DNA of 64,000 nt from an uncultured Eubacteriales bacterium (GTDB taxonomy: Bacteria; Bacillota; Clostridia; Christensenellales; Aristaeellaceae): the NCBI GenBank assembly GCA_902767565.1, contig CACXHY010000005.1, forward strand, positions 27,614-91,613, in the 5' to 3' direction. The notes under the pieces are model-generated. The model made no database searches and was not told the DNA's origin. It saw only the letters and a program-made list of their open reading frames with translations. Of this stretch, positions 19,428 through 28,243 are shown one piece after another. The position numbers were made by a program, and so were the translations under genes. Position 1 is the stretch's first letter, and every line of letters begins with the position of its first letter.

Positions 19428-19466
19428 AAAATCGCAGCCTGATGATGAGTCGGGCTGCGATTTGTT
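19428..19466. terminator. Bidirectional terminator between plsY and the monophosphatase gene
   Basis: AAATCGCAGCC (from 19429) pairs with GGCTGCGATTT (19453-19463), flanked by A-rich and T-rich sequence. It serves convergent genes. Confidence 0.85.
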
Positions 19467-19484
19467 GTGCGGTGCATACGATCC

Positions 19485-20267
19485 TTATGCGGACAGCGTC
19501 ACCCGCCGGAGCGTTTCCTCCAGCTTGTCGAATACCCCGGGCGTGCCGCAGACGAACCCGCAGGCCCTTCCGTAGTCCGGCGCGCCGCCGCCGATGCGCC
19601 CCGCCCGGCCGCCGGCCTCGGTGACGAGCAGGCTGCCCGCGGCGTAATCCCAGGGCTGAAGCAGCAGCTCGAACATGCCCTCCAGCTTGCCGCAGGCCAC
19701 GTCCGTCAGGTCGATGGCCGCGCTGCCGGAGCGCCGCAGGTCCCCGAACACCGGGAGCACAGCGGCAACGGCGGCGGCAGTGCGGGGCATCAGCTCCTCG
19801 TAATACGGCGCGGTGCCGAAACCGATCAGCGCGGCTTCCGGGGGGACCTCGCTGACATGGATAGGGATCCCGTCAAGCCATGCGCCATGGTCCTTTCGGG
19901 CGGTGAACATGCGGTCCGTGTAGGGATCGCAGATCCACGCCAGCACCGGCTCCCGATCCTCCGCCAGGGCGAGGGAGATCACGGAGGCCCGCCGCCCGCG
20001 CATGAAATTGGTGGTGCCGTCGATGGGGTCCAGGATGAAGGTGGGGCGGTCCGTCAGCTCGCCGCCTTCTTCCTCTTCCGCCAGAAAGCCCACGCCGGGC
20101 ATCAGGCGTGTGAGCGCCTCTTCGATCTCACGCTGCACCGCCAGGTCGGTCGCGGTGACAAAGTTGGCGTGGCCTTCTTTGCTGTATACCGTGGGATGAG
20201 TGACTGAGAGCATCCGTTCCCCGGCCCGGCGCAGCACGTCGGCTATGGACTGCAATTCAGCGTTCAT
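19485..20267 (-). CDS. Inositol monophosphatase family protein
   Basis: 260-aa Mg2+-dependent phosphatase of the IMPase/SuhB/CysQ superfamily. Metal-site motifs are FLAEEEEGG, DPIDGTTNF (about residues 78-86) and the C-terminal WDYAAGSLLVTEAGG. Substrate cannot be decided from sequence; inositol phosphate, 3'-phosphoadenosine 5'-phosphate or a sugar phosphate are all possible. ATG 20267 follows GAGGTGG and overlaps the metallophosphoesterase stop by 4 bases, as the last gene of a four-gene operon. Confidence 0.9.
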   Translation of the reverse strand: MNAELQSIADVLRRAGERMLSVTHPTVYSKEGHANFVTATDLAVQREIEEALTRLMPGVGFLAEEEEGGELTDRPTFILDPIDGTTNFMRGRRASVISLALAEDREPVLAWICDPYTDRMFTARKDHGAWLDGIPIHVSEVPPEAALIGFGTAPYYEELMPRTAAAVAAVLPVFGDLRRSGSAAIDLTDVACGKLEGMFELLLQPWDYAAGSLLVTEAGGRAGRIGGGAPDYGRACGFVCGTPGVFDKLEETLRRVTLSA

Positions 20268-20971
20268 GATGCCACCTCGATCGTCAGCAGGATCAGTTCA
20301 CAGGGGTTCCACAGGCGGGGGATGCTGCCGTGGCTTCCCGTGCCCCGGGAGACCAGCAGCCGGTCATCGAAATACAGCCCGCTGGTCAGCCGCGGAAAGA
20401 TGCCCTGTCCCGGCGCAAAAAGCGGAATTCCGAAAGGCCGCCATTGCCCGCCGTGGGCGTGTCCGGCCAGCGTCAGGTCGACGGCGTGCGCCGAGATCAG
20501 CGGCTGAAAGTATTCAGGGTGATGACACAGCAGCAGGCGATAGCCGTCTTTCGCGGACAGCTCGCTCACCACGCTGCCGTCGATCGGCGGGGACTGGGAA
20601 CTGAGCCCGCCGATCCACAGGTCGCCGCGGATCTGCTCGATCCGGTTGTCCAGGATATGGGCGCCGCTCTCGTCCATGATCTCCCGCCATGACCGGGCGT
20701 CCGGCATCCTGCGCTCGTGATTGCCGATGCTGTACCAGGTCGGCGCCATTGATACGCAGGCCCGCAGGAAAGGTCCGGCCAGCCTCGGGGGATTCCTGTC
20801 GTGACGATTGGTGAGGTCTCCCGGGATCAGGATCATATCCACGCCTTCAAGGAGGGGAAGGATGTGGGCGTACGGCCCGTCATGCACGTCGCACACCACG
20901 GCAGCGCGAACCGGATGCCGCAGCACTCCGCGGCGGTCCCGGAGCGAGACCCGGTTGACTTCAAGACGCAT
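20264..20971 (-). CDS. Calcineurin-like metallophosphoesterase
   Basis: 235-aa protein of the calcineurin-like/YkuE group. Metal-binding blocks appear in order: DVHDG near the N-terminus, ILIPGDLTNR, SIGNHERR, LLLCHHPEY and LAGHAHGGQWR. The DVHDG form replaces the more usual DxH-x-n spacing but keeps the ligands. It has no obvious signal peptide, so it is probably cytoplasmic or membrane-associated with its neighbour, the membrane protein at 20961-21824, which it overlaps by 11 bases. Confidence 0.88.
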   Translation of the reverse strand: MRLEVNRVSLRDRRGVLRHPVRAAVVCDVHDGPYAHILPLLEGVDMILIPGDLTNRHDRNPPRLAGPFLRACVSMAPTWYSIGNHERRMPDARSWREIMDESGAHILDNRIEQIRGDLWIGGLSSQSPPIDGSVVSELSAKDGYRLLLCHHPEYFQPLISAHAVDLTLAGHAHGGQWRPFGIPLFAPGQGIFPRLTSGLYFDDRLLVSRGTGSHGSIPRLWNPCELILLTIEVAS

Positions 20972-21824
20972 GGCCGCCCTTCCTTCCGATGATGAGCGCG
21001 GCGGCCCATCCGAGCACGGCCAGCGCGGCGCACAGCACGATCATGGGCCGGAGGACCGAAGTGAGCCAGACATGGAGCTCGGCGGAGAACAGGGGAGAGA
21101 CCTCTCCCACCAGTCCGGGCAGATCCAGGCTCACGAGCGGTACCAGCATCAGCGCGGCGGCGCCCAACCCCGCGCCGGCGATCCCGGCGGAGGCATAGCC
21201 CAGCCCGCGGGCCTGCTTCCGGCTGATCAGGCTCAGCAGCAGGCTGATCAGCAGCGCAAGACCGGCCAGCCCCCAGGCAACCGTCTCGGTCCATGGCCAT
21301 ACGGAAGCGAGCTTCCGCACGACGGTCTCCAGGTGCTCCTCCGCGATGCCCACCAGGGAGGTGCGCACAGGCAGAAGGTACCGGGCGGCCGCGCGCTCCA
21401 CCGCAGCCTGGCCCTGATCCCGGGCCACATGGCGCGCCCCTTCGAACAGGGGATCCTCCAGGATGGCTTCGGTCAGGGTCTGACCGTCGCGAACGGCCGT
21501 GACATCCGGCGCGGGGCGGTTCGTGCCGTTCACAAGGGACAGCAGCCGGACGGCGCCGTCCCGGGCGATCCTTTCCTGCCGGTCCGCGGGATAGAAAGCC
21601 AGTGCTGTCTGCGGATCAAATCCCACCTCGGCGGCAATGTCCGTCACAGCCTGCGTGAAGCGTGCGCTGCGCTGCGCCAGGTTCGAGCATGCGGCGTCGG
21701 CCGCTGCCGTTTCCGCGGTCAGGGCTCTGTGCAGGGTGAACAGACACAGGGAGAGCCCCAGAAACAGGGCGATCAGGATGCAGCACAGGCGATGGGCCCA
21801 TGTGCTTGTTTTCTTTCCGCTCAT
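20961..21824 (-). CDS. Membrane protein of unknown function
   Basis: Starting at ATG 21824 (which overlaps the preceding small gene as ATGA) the product is 287 aa. An N-terminal transmembrane helix (about residues 11-30) leads to an extracytoplasmic domain of about 130 residues, then three transmembrane segments and a basic end (RKGGHAS). The extracytoplasmic part has DIAAEVGFDPQTALAFYP and a long charged helix. I do not recognise the family. The frame opens 12 codons earlier, but translational coupling favours 21824. It belongs to a four-gene operon with a phosphoesterase and a monophosphatase. Confidence 0.7.
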   Translation of the reverse strand: MSGKKTSTWAHRLCCILIALFLGLSLCLFTLHRALTAETAAADAACSNLAQRSARFTQAVTDIAAEVGFDPQTALAFYPADRQERIARDGAVRLLSLVNGTNRPAPDVTAVRDGQTLTEAILEDPLFEGARHVARDQGQAAVERAAARYLLPVRTSLVGIAEEHLETVVRKLASVWPWTETVAWGLAGLALLISLLLSLISRKQARGLGYASAGIAGAGLGAAALMLVPLVSLDLPGLVGEVSPLFSAELHVWLTSVLRPMIVLCAALAVLGWAAALIIGRKGGHAS

Positions 21825-21964
21825 GGGATCACCGCCACCTTTGCGGCCGCCAGGAGCCATTCACGGGCAGTGGGGACCACCGCGATCAGCGCGGCCGCCG
21901 CGGCCAGGATCAGAGGCAGCGCGGCCAGCAGGGGAAGCAGCGGGTGAGGGGAACGTTTCTTCAT
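21821..21964 (-). CDS. Small single-pass membrane protein (47 aa)
   Basis: ATG 21964 lies behind GGAGGGAC and reads 47 codons to a TGA that overlaps the next start (ATGA). The peptide begins MKKRSPHP and is mostly an Ala/Leu-rich hydrophobic helix, ending AKVAVIP. Ribosome site, hydrophobic pattern, stop/start coupling and a good promoter upstream (22074-22102) argue that it is translated. No family recognised. Confidence 0.6.
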   Translation of the reverse strand: MKKRSPHPLLPLLAALPLILAAAAALIAVVPTAREWLLAAAKVAVIP

Positions 21965-22073
21965 GGCAGAAGTCCCTCCATGGGTCTGAAGGCAGATTCG
22001 GGATGGATGTGCGGGAAAGCGAACCGGAGCATATCACCGGATCGCGCGGGGATCGGTGCGCTTTTCCGCCACC

Positions 22074-22102
22074 ATATTAGCATGAAATCGGCCGCACCGC
22101 AA
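22074..22102 (-). promoter_or_regulatory. Promoter of the 21964-19485 operon
   Basis: Minus strand TTGCGG (22102-22097), 17 bases, TAATAT (22079-22074), about 110 bases before the 47-aa gene. Confidence 0.6.
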
Positions 22103-22209
22103 CACCGGCGGTCCGATCGGACGTCCGGGCGCCGCGAGGAGGTCCGGCGGCGCCCCTTTGCCCGCTCGCCGGGCGTATCGAGCAGGGAAAAGACACCGCC
22201 ATCGCACAC

Positions 22210-22242
22210 AAAAACCCTTGCAAACTCGCGCTTGCAAGGGTT
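22210..22242 (-). terminator. Terminator after tRNA-Ser
   Basis: AACCCTTGCAA and TTGCAAGGGTT form an 11-bp stem just downstream of the tRNA, followed on the minus strand by TTTGTG. Confidence 0.85.
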
Positions 22243-22245
22243 CCG

Positions 22246-22332
22246 CGCAGAGTCTGGGATTCGAACCCAGGTACGGTTTCAGCCGTAACACGATTTCCAG
22301 TCGTGCGCCTTCGTCCACTCAGCCAACTCTGC
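22246..22332 (-). tRNA. tRNA-Ser (GGA)
   Basis: Minus strand. Acceptor GCAGAGT/ACTCTGC pairs, the D-arm is TGGCTGAGTGG, the anticodon loop is CTGGAAA (GGA), and a long variable arm GTTACGGCTGAAACCGTAC precedes the GGTTCGAATCC T-arm. The long variable arm identifies a class II tRNA. CCA is not encoded. Confidence 0.95.
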
Positions 22333-22503
22333 ATGGCTGCATGACAGCAGTCAGATGGTAGCAAAAATCCGCAGAAAAGTCAAGGGCTTGCGCCGCAAAA
22401 TGTGCGAACGCGTGCGCAGACCGCGCGGGCGGATTCCAGGCGGATCGCACGGAGAGATCCGTCTGCGCGATCGCCCGACCGGGCGGTCACGCGGGATCGA
22501 AAA

Positions 22504-22535
22504 CGGCCGGAGGCCCTGTACGGACCATCCGGCCG
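22504..22535 (-). terminator. Terminator after the anti-sigma-like gene
   Basis: On the minus strand CGGCCGGA pairs with TCCGGCCG around a 16-base loop and is followed by TTTTCG. Bases 22333-22503 between the tRNA and this site hold nothing else I can identify. Confidence 0.7.
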
Positions 22536-22556
22536 TGCCGTGATGGGCTGCGGCGC

Positions 22557-24746
22557 TTACCCGTTTCCGTCGTCTCCGGGTCCTTTCACGTCCACCGGGT
22601 ACTCCGTGCCATCCGGGTGCTTGTCCACAAAGGTGACGCGCCAGGCTGTGTCGGCCGCCGGCGTTTCGTAGAAGTAGATCGTCCAGCGGGTGAACTCACC
22701 CGGAAGACCGTCGTCCACCCTGTACAGGCGTGCGCCTACGGGAGCGTCCTCAGCCACAACAGCTTCCGGGGGCAGGCTGCCATGTGCAAAGGCGATCGCT
22801 TCCTCAAGGCTCATCTCCCCTTCACGGGGTACGGTACGCCCCTGCGCCGTGTAGACTTGAGCCTGGATCTCCAGCGGCCACAGGACATTGTTGAGTCCGT
22901 AGGTTTCCTGCGCCTCCGCCATAGCACGCGGATCGATATCGTAGAGCAATTCGTCACGGCTCTCGAGCCTCAGGGCTTCGGGCATGGCTTCCGTGCCGCC
23001 GGAGGGCAGTTCTTCCACCCGCAGAGGCACTCCGTTCCCGTCCAGTTCCACCTCGTAATCGTGCAGATCACGCCATCGGCTCCGGAAGCGGACGACATTC
23101 CCGCTGATCTCCGGCTGCCAGTACCGCAGGTCGAAGATGGGCAGACTGTCCACCTCCGGCATGTCGAAGGTCATGTCGGCGTATCGCTTCAGCACAGCCA
23201 TCCGGGCAAGATAGAGCGGGCCGTTCTCCTCCAGCTCCAGCCGCGCCCAGATGCGGTGGAGCGTCACCATGTGGAACGACGGCTCCAACTCCTGATGATC
23301 GCTCTTGTACAGGTCCAGATCCGTCATCTCGCCGGTCACCGCGTCGATTTCCACCACGATGGAGTCCTGCCAGCTCTCATCCCAAGGCAGGATGCGGAAT
23401 TTCCAGATGGGATTGGGCGCCGCATCGATGAGACAGGCGCAGTTCACATCGCCCATCTTCACGCCCGCCTGCCGGAAGGCTTTCTCCTCGGCCTCGTCCC
23501 GGGTGAGCAGCCCTTCGCGCCACGCGATCCACGGGGTGGCCTTTACCACCCGGCCCTCCATGGACGCGGCGGGGAGGCCGGCCGCCTGTTCCGCGACCTC
23601 CGCCCAGACGGCGGTGTCCCACTCGTCATACCAGCCATGGGCTGCGCGGTATCGGGCCAGGATGTTGTCGGCGGTGATGTCCGACACATCCGCGCTCAGG
23701 ACGGTCACCTCACCGGTGGCGTCGTTGACCCGGGTGGAGCAGAAACCGCCGTTCACGGTCAGGCTGATGAAATTGATGCTCCAGACCGCTTCTCCACTGC
23801 GGGACGGGTTGACGAACCAGCGGTAGAAGGCCGGATCATCCAGCGGCGTGTCCACCCGATACTCCCGCCGGATGGCATCCGCCGCCAGACGGATCGCCTC
23901 GTCTTCCGTCAGCGTGAAGACAGGCGCAGGCTCCTCCCCGGCCGCCGGATCGGTCATCGGCACCGACGTGACGCTCACCACCTCGCCTGCCTTGTTCAGC
24001 CGCGCGTAATAGGCTGCTCCGCTTCGCCTGTCCCTGGGTTCACAGTTCAGGCCCCACACGTCGCATTCCGCGCCCTCGGTCGAGGGATCTGCATGATAGG
24101 TGATGATCACCTCGAATTGCTCCCGGTCCTCCAGCGGGAGGCCCTCGCCGTATTCCGCGCGGATGGCGGCGAGCATGCGGCTCCGCGCCTCCTCCTCGGT
24201 CAGATCGTCAGGACCGGGGAGGACCTCGCAGTTCTCTTCCGCCCAGCCGATCTCCACCATCACGCCCCGGAACCAGTGCCGTTCGGCAATGGTCCATTCC
24301 GCGTAGTTCCCGCCGAAGGCCACGCGGCAGACGGCCATGATGGCCTCCTCCTCGTCATACCCCTCGCCGTTGCGGATGGCCTGCATGATCGCGTGGTTTT
24401 CGTCCAGGTCGATCCCGTTCTCATTGCAGGCCCGTATGAAGGCTGCCAGTTCCGCAGGGGAGAAGTCCATTTCAACGCGCCATTCCCTGTCATTCCCCTG
24501 CGCCATGGGGACGGCCACCTGCTCTACCACCTCCTGCGGGGAGAGCAGCGCCACGGCCAGCGCGGTCACGGCAATCAGCATCAGCACGATGGCAAAGGCC
24601 AGGCCGACGGTCAGTTTTCTTTTCACTTTTGTTCCTCCGATCGCGTTCTCACAGATCTCGCCGCGCCGGGAGCGGGTCAGGGTCAGGCCGGACAGCTCCG
24701 CGTCCATGGCGTGGCGGATCCTCTTCTCAAGCATTTCATCACGCAT
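22557..24746 (-). CDS. Large membrane-anchored anti-sigma-like protein with PepSY-like repeats
   Basis: ATG 24746 (GGAGG 8 bases upstream) overlaps the sigma-factor stop. A short cytoplasmic N-terminus (about 45 residues, MRDEMLEKRIRHAMDAEL...) leads to a transmembrane helix (about residues 48-70) and a 650-residue extracytoplasmic region. That region contains repeated PepSY-like units: LTEEEARSRMLAAIRAEYG, LTEDEAIRLAADAIRREY and LTRDEAEEKAFRQAG, each followed by beta strands. Pairing with an ECF sigma factor and topology suggest it controls that factor. The size is unusual for an anti-sigma factor, and no zinc-binding (ZAS) motif is evident. Confidence 0.75.
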   Translation of the reverse strand: MRDEMLEKRIRHAMDAELSGLTLTRSRRGEICENAIGGTKVKRKLTVGLAFAIVLMLIAVTALAVALLSPQEVVEQVAVPMAQGNDREWRVEMDFSPAELAAFIRACNENGIDLDENHAIMQAIRNGEGYDEEEAIMAVCRVAFGGNYAEWTIAERHWFRGVMVEIGWAEENCEVLPGPDDLTEEEARSRMLAAIRAEYGEGLPLEDREQFEVIITYHADPSTEGAECDVWGLNCEPRDRRSGAAYYARLNKAGEVVSVTSVPMTDPAAGEEPAPVFTLTEDEAIRLAADAIRREYRVDTPLDDPAFYRWFVNPSRSGEAVWSINFISLTVNGGFCSTRVNDATGEVTVLSADVSDITADNILARYRAAHGWYDEWDTAVWAEVAEQAAGLPAASMEGRVVKATPWIAWREGLLTRDEAEEKAFRQAGVKMGDVNCACLIDAAPNPIWKFRILPWDESWQDSIVVEIDAVTGEMTDLDLYKSDHQELEPSFHMVTLHRIWARLELEENGPLYLARMAVLKRYADMTFDMPEVDSLPIFDLRYWQPEISGNVVRFRSRWRDLHDYEVELDGNGVPLRVEELPSGGTEAMPEALRLESRDELLYDIDPRAMAEAQETYGLNNVLWPLEIQAQVYTAQGRTVPREGEMSLEEAIAFAHGSLPPEAVVAEDAPVGARLYRVDDGLPGEFTRWTIYFYETPAADTAWRVTFVDKHPDGTEYPVDVKGPGDDGNG

Positions 24747-25263
24747 GCCGCTCACCTCCCTCCAGCGCGGTCCGAAGGAGGGCCTCCGCCTTCCTCAGGC
24801 GCCTGTTGACCGTGGTCAGGGACGCGCCGACGACTTCAGCCGTCTCCTGCTCGGTCAGGCCGTGATAGTAGTACAGCAGGATCACCTGCCTGAAGCGGTC
24901 CGGCAGACCGAGGACGGTGAGCAGCAGATCCCGATCCTCCGGCTCTGTCTCCGTCAGCCGGGGCAGCAGATCCTCCAGCGCCACCCGGGCATCCACATGG
25001 CGGAACCACGCCGTGCGCCGATAATCGCGGCAGGTGTTCACCGCGATCCGCAGCAGCCAGGCCTTCTCATTCCGGATGCCCTTCCGGCGCAGATCGTCCA
25101 TATGTTTCCAGGCCTTGATGAACGTGTCCTGCATGGCATCCTCGGCCTGCTGGCGGTCCGACAGGCAGACGAAGCAGGTCTTCAGGATCATACCGGAATA
25201 CGTCTCGATCCATTCCCGGAGTTTTTGCTCTGAGACCGTGCCGGGTACCTCAGCACGTTCCAT
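24739..25263 (-). CDS. ECF-type RNA polymerase sigma factor
   Basis: 174 aa from ATG 25263, preceded by GGGGGTGAGG. Region 2 is visible as DRQQAEDAMQDTFIKAWKH and region 4 as LTEQETAEVVGASLTTVNRR with RLRKAEALLR, the SigV/SigW-like helix-turn-helix. Region 3 is absent, as in ECF factors. It overlaps its probable regulator by 8 bases. A MITE-like element ends about 77 bases upstream, so its promoter region has been altered or supplied by that insertion. Confidence 0.93.
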   Translation of the reverse strand: MERAEVPGTVSEQKLREWIETYSGMILKTCFVCLSDRQQAEDAMQDTFIKAWKHMDDLRRKGIRNEKAWLLRIAVNTCRDYRRTAWFRHVDARVALEDLLPRLTETEPEDRDLLLTVLGLPDRFRQVILLYYYHGLTEQETAEVVGASLTTVNRRLRKAEALLRTALEGGERHA

Positions 25264-25339
25264 CGGCCTCACCCCCTTCACCTGTACAGACGAGCGGCGG
25301 CGCCTGGTTTTTTCACCTTGCTGAAAAGATTGAGATCAA

Positions 25340-25548
25340 GTAACTGTTCAGTCCGCCCCGTGTACTGTATCAGCAAACGATCTCCAAGCCGTTTCGCCCC
25401 ATCCCTCTGCCCCCTCCCGAGGGAAGGGGGAGAATAGAGCGCGGGCCTGCGGCCCGCACCCGCCTGTGCGGCTTGCATGGAAGACAGCCGATCCGTGCGC
25501 TTCCTGTCTGCCGATCCACATGGGTATGCCGACGGACTGAACAGTAAC
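25340..25548 (-). mobile_element. MITE-like element, copy 2 (inverted)
   Basis: 209 bp with ends GTAACTGTTCAGTCCG and CGGACTGAACAGTAAC (one mismatch in the inverted repeat). Internal hairpins match copies 1 and 3, in opposite orientation. No clean 8-bp duplication is visible; instead TGAAAAGAT (about 25322-25330) and ATCTTTTCA (25552-25560) outside the ends are also inverted. It lies between the divergent sigma-factor and secreted-protein genes. Confidence 0.85.
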
Positions 25549-25554
25549 GATATC

Positions 25555-25583
25555 TTTTCAAGAGATGCGGTTCGTGGTATGCT
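25555..25583 (+). promoter_or_regulatory. Possible promoter for the 25752 gene
   Basis: TTTTCA (25555-25560), 17 bases, TATGCT (25578-25583), beginning a few bases outside MITE copy 2. About 170 bases of leader separate it from the start codon. Confidence 0.4.
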
Positions 25584-25751
25584 GTCATCACGCTGAAACA
25601 AACACCCGGCTGCTGTCTTTCGGCAGCTTCCGGGGGGCTTGGGTTTTGCGGCGCGAAAGAGTTTTTGAAGCAAACTCGCAAGAAAAGCACCGGCGGTTTC
25701 GTCTGTATGATGAAAGACCGCCGCAGGCAAGGGGAGAAAGGACCGGTATCC

Positions 25752-27311
25752 ATGAAAAAGGCGCTATGCTGCATCCTGATGATGCTGATGATGATCGGTG
25801 CTTCCGCAATAGTGAAAGCGGAAAGCGACTCACGGATCACAGACACTCTTCGGCAGGCCGGCGTCACCGAGCCTGTGCAGCTTTCGCAATGGGGCAACAC
25901 AGCCGCCTGCTTCGCTGAAACGGACGGAGTGAAGCGGCTGATCCTGCTGGAAAAGCGGGACGGCGGCTGGCAGATCGTGATCGACAATCCCACCGCGCTT
26001 ATTCAGGACGCCGACTGGCCGGAACTCCTGCAGGACAGCGACAACGCCGTGTTCTGGACCTACGTGCTGTCGGAGACGGAAACGGTGCGCTATCACAGCA
26101 CCCGCAACGCCGACGGTACATGGGGCCCCGTGGATCAGTATGCCGCGGACAGCGGCTTCGGTGAAACCACCCATGTCTGGAGCACCATGTGGGACGATGC
26201 CCATGGCGGGGAGATCATCCGCACGTTTGCCATTTTTGACGAGAATGACAACGATCACGGCATCCATCTCATGCAGGTGCTTCCCGCCGGATGGATGGCG
26301 GACTGCGTCGGTCTGGCGGATTTCGATGTGACCCGCTTCCCGACCATGTTCGTCGCGGCTAACGACTTCTTCGCGTACGAGAACGAACGCTTCTTCCGGG
26401 AGGCCTCGGCTGCGCTGATGCCGGAGTATACCTTTGTCAAAGGCATGCTGAAGGACGGCGCCATGCATTTCCTGATGGACAGGCCGGATGGCAGCCGGGT
26501 GTATGTGATCTGCGAATATCAAAGCCACCGGGAGGCGCGCCTGATCGAGAGCACCCCGCTGCCGGAGGGCACGGTGCTGGGGTATGAGAACTTCACCGAC
26601 AGCCTGTGGATCGACGGCTGCTGTGTGACGATCCACTTGCTCTATAACGGCAATGCGGGTATCGAGTATATTTATGACGACGCGGCGAATCCTGAAGGAT
26701 CGGGAGGCTTCCTGTTCTTTGGGGACCGGACGGTCTGGGACGGTTCGGTCGTGCCTGTGCAGACGATCCTCTACGGAGATCACCCCTGGGACGACATCAC
26801 CCAGATCGACTGGAACAGCCTGCCACACAATCTGGAAGAGGCTTCCGCGCGGATGGATTCGGGCAATTACGCCATGGTTGTGAATCCAAAGCCCACGGAC
26901 CGCCTGCACCTGCGGGAGCGTGCTGACAAGGGCAGCCGCTCCCGGGGCAAGTATTACACCGGGACGGCCGTTGGCGTCAGCGCTCAGGACGGCGACTGGA
27001 CGCTGGTGACATTCGGCGATTGGCGCAGCTGGGTCCATGGATACATGATGAAGCGCTACCTGACCTTCGGGCAGCCCGGCAGCGCGCTGCGGCTGGATCT
27101 GTCCGCCATGCCGCAGATGTCCGCCCGGTATGAGATGCTGAAAGTGTACACCGAGCCGCAGACCGGCGCGTATACATACCATATGGGGGAGAGCGCCGGC
27201 ACCATGAAGGTCATCGGCGTGATCGGAGACGAATGGTACCACGTCTGGTTCCCGGCCACCGGGGAGTATGGGTTTGTGCGGCAGAGCGATCTGACGGCTG
27301 GGAACGGCTGA
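25752..27311 (+). CDS. Secreted protein with C-terminal SH3-like domains
   Basis: The start ATG 25752 has GGAGAAAGGA upstream and gives a signal peptide (KKALCCILMMLMMIGASAIVKA). The 519-aa product is exported and has no catalytic motif I recognise. Residues about 385-440 (RLHLRERADKGSRSRGKYY, then TAVGVSAQDGDWTLV) read as a bacterial SH3 domain. The last 60 residues (MLKVYTEPQTGAYTYH to GEYGFVRQSDL) look like a second, related module. SH3 modules often bind cell wall, so an envelope role is likely. It precedes another secreted protein by 27 bases. Confidence 0.75.
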   Translation: MKKALCCILMMLMMIGASAIVKAESDSRITDTLRQAGVTEPVQLSQWGNTAACFAETDGVKRLILLEKRDGGWQIVIDNPTALIQDADWPELLQDSDNAVFWTYVLSETETVRYHSTRNADGTWGPVDQYAADSGFGETTHVWSTMWDDAHGGEIIRTFAIFDENDNDHGIHLMQVLPAGWMADCVGLADFDVTRFPTMFVAANDFFAYENERFFREASAALMPEYTFVKGMLKDGAMHFLMDRPDGSRVYVICEYQSHREARLIESTPLPEGTVLGYENFTDSLWIDGCCVTIHLLYNGNAGIEYIYDDAANPEGSGGFLFFGDRTVWDGSVVPVQTILYGDHPWDDITQIDWNSLPHNLEEASARMDSGNYAMVVNPKPTDRLHLRERADKGSRSRGKYYTGTAVGVSAQDGDWTLVTFGDWRSWVHGYMMKRYLTFGQPGSALRLDLSAMPQMSARYEMLKVYTEPQTGAYTYHMGESAGTMKVIGVIGDEWYHVWFPATGEYGFVRQSDLTAGNG

Positions 27312-27338
27312 CAACATATGGGTCAGGAGGAAGTCAGC

Positions 27339-28166
27339 ATGAAAAGGTTTGTTTTGATTCTTCCCTGTCTTCTGATCATTGTGATCAGTGCGGTTTCTTT
27401 TGCCGAGGAAGCGCCGTGGGTCACCATGGAAAATGTGCGGGAACACTGCGGCTATGTGTGGCGTGAAGAGATCCCCTGCTATAACGGAGCAGAGGAGCAG
27501 GGTTTTCAGCCGCTTGTCATGGATCCAGTGGAGGCATATCAACGTCTGCGGGACGCCTATGACCGGGGTCAGGATGAAGCAACCCGCGAACTGCTCCAAT
27601 CCTGGGGGATCGAGATGGAACCCTGCGGGGCGCCGGTGCTTCGGGAGCTTATCAGCCAGGCAGACCTTCAGCATCACGGACATTCAGATGTTTCAACCGA
27701 GAATGTGCCGTTGGTTCAGCTCATCAGTTTTTCCGGATGGGGCTGGGGTGAAGAAGGAACGCTGATTTTTGTCGAACAGTGGCCCGACTGGTATCTGTGG
27801 GACTATATCCCCTATTCATGCGAGGACTTCCGCCTCTGCGGCACCGATCATGGAACAAACGTGTATCTTGAGTTCAGCGTGATCGGGCATGGGACCGGGT
27901 GCTATGTCCGGTACGTTGACGTGTATCACTTACAGACGCGAAAAATCGAGGCGAGCTATACAGCCTATGGATACGAAGTATACCAGGATTCAGGCATTCA
28001 GGCATACGGCTCGGCCTGCTATGCCAGAGATGGTGTGCATATTTTCCGGCAGTTGTCGCCGCTGCTATTTGATGAAGCAAAGAATGAATTTGTGCCGACA
28101 GGTGCCGTTCTGGACGTGTTTGATTACAGCATTGGCGAGCAGGGCCAGTTGGAGCGAAGAGATTGA
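27339..28166 (+). CDS. Secreted protein of unknown function
   Basis: ATG 27339 is preceded by AGGAGGAAG. The 275-aa product has a signal peptide (KRFVLILPCLLIIVISAVSFA) and a mature domain rich in Trp, Tyr and Cys (LISFSGWGWGEEG, EQWPDWYLWDYIPYS). It lies 27 bases after the SH3-domain protein and is probably its operon partner. Family not recognised. The coding region is slightly less GC-rich than the flanking housekeeping genes. Confidence 0.65.
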   Translation: MKRFVLILPCLLIIVISAVSFAEEAPWVTMENVREHCGYVWREEIPCYNGAEEQGFQPLVMDPVEAYQRLRDAYDRGQDEATRELLQSWGIEMEPCGAPVLRELISQADLQHHGHSDVSTENVPLVQLISFSGWGWGEEGTLIFVEQWPDWYLWDYIPYSCEDFRLCGTDHGTNVYLEFSVIGHGTGCYVRYVDVYHLQTRKIEASYTAYGYEVYQDSGIQAYGSACYARDGVHIFRQLSPLLFDEAKNEFVPTGAVLDVFDYSIGEQGQLERRD

Positions 28167-28194
28167 ACGATTTTGAGTGTTATTTCAGTGGAGC

Positions 28195-28243
28195 ATCCGG
28201 AAGTGCCTCAGTGCCTTCTCAACGGCCTGCTCCTGTTATGTTG
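28195..28243 (-). repeat. Duplicated gene-tail sequence, copy A
   Basis: About 78% identical over 49 bases to 28757-28806. On the minus strand it directly follows the TAA of the lipoprotein gene and continues in the same frame as QEQAVEKALRHFRMLH before a second stop. Confidence 0.6.
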
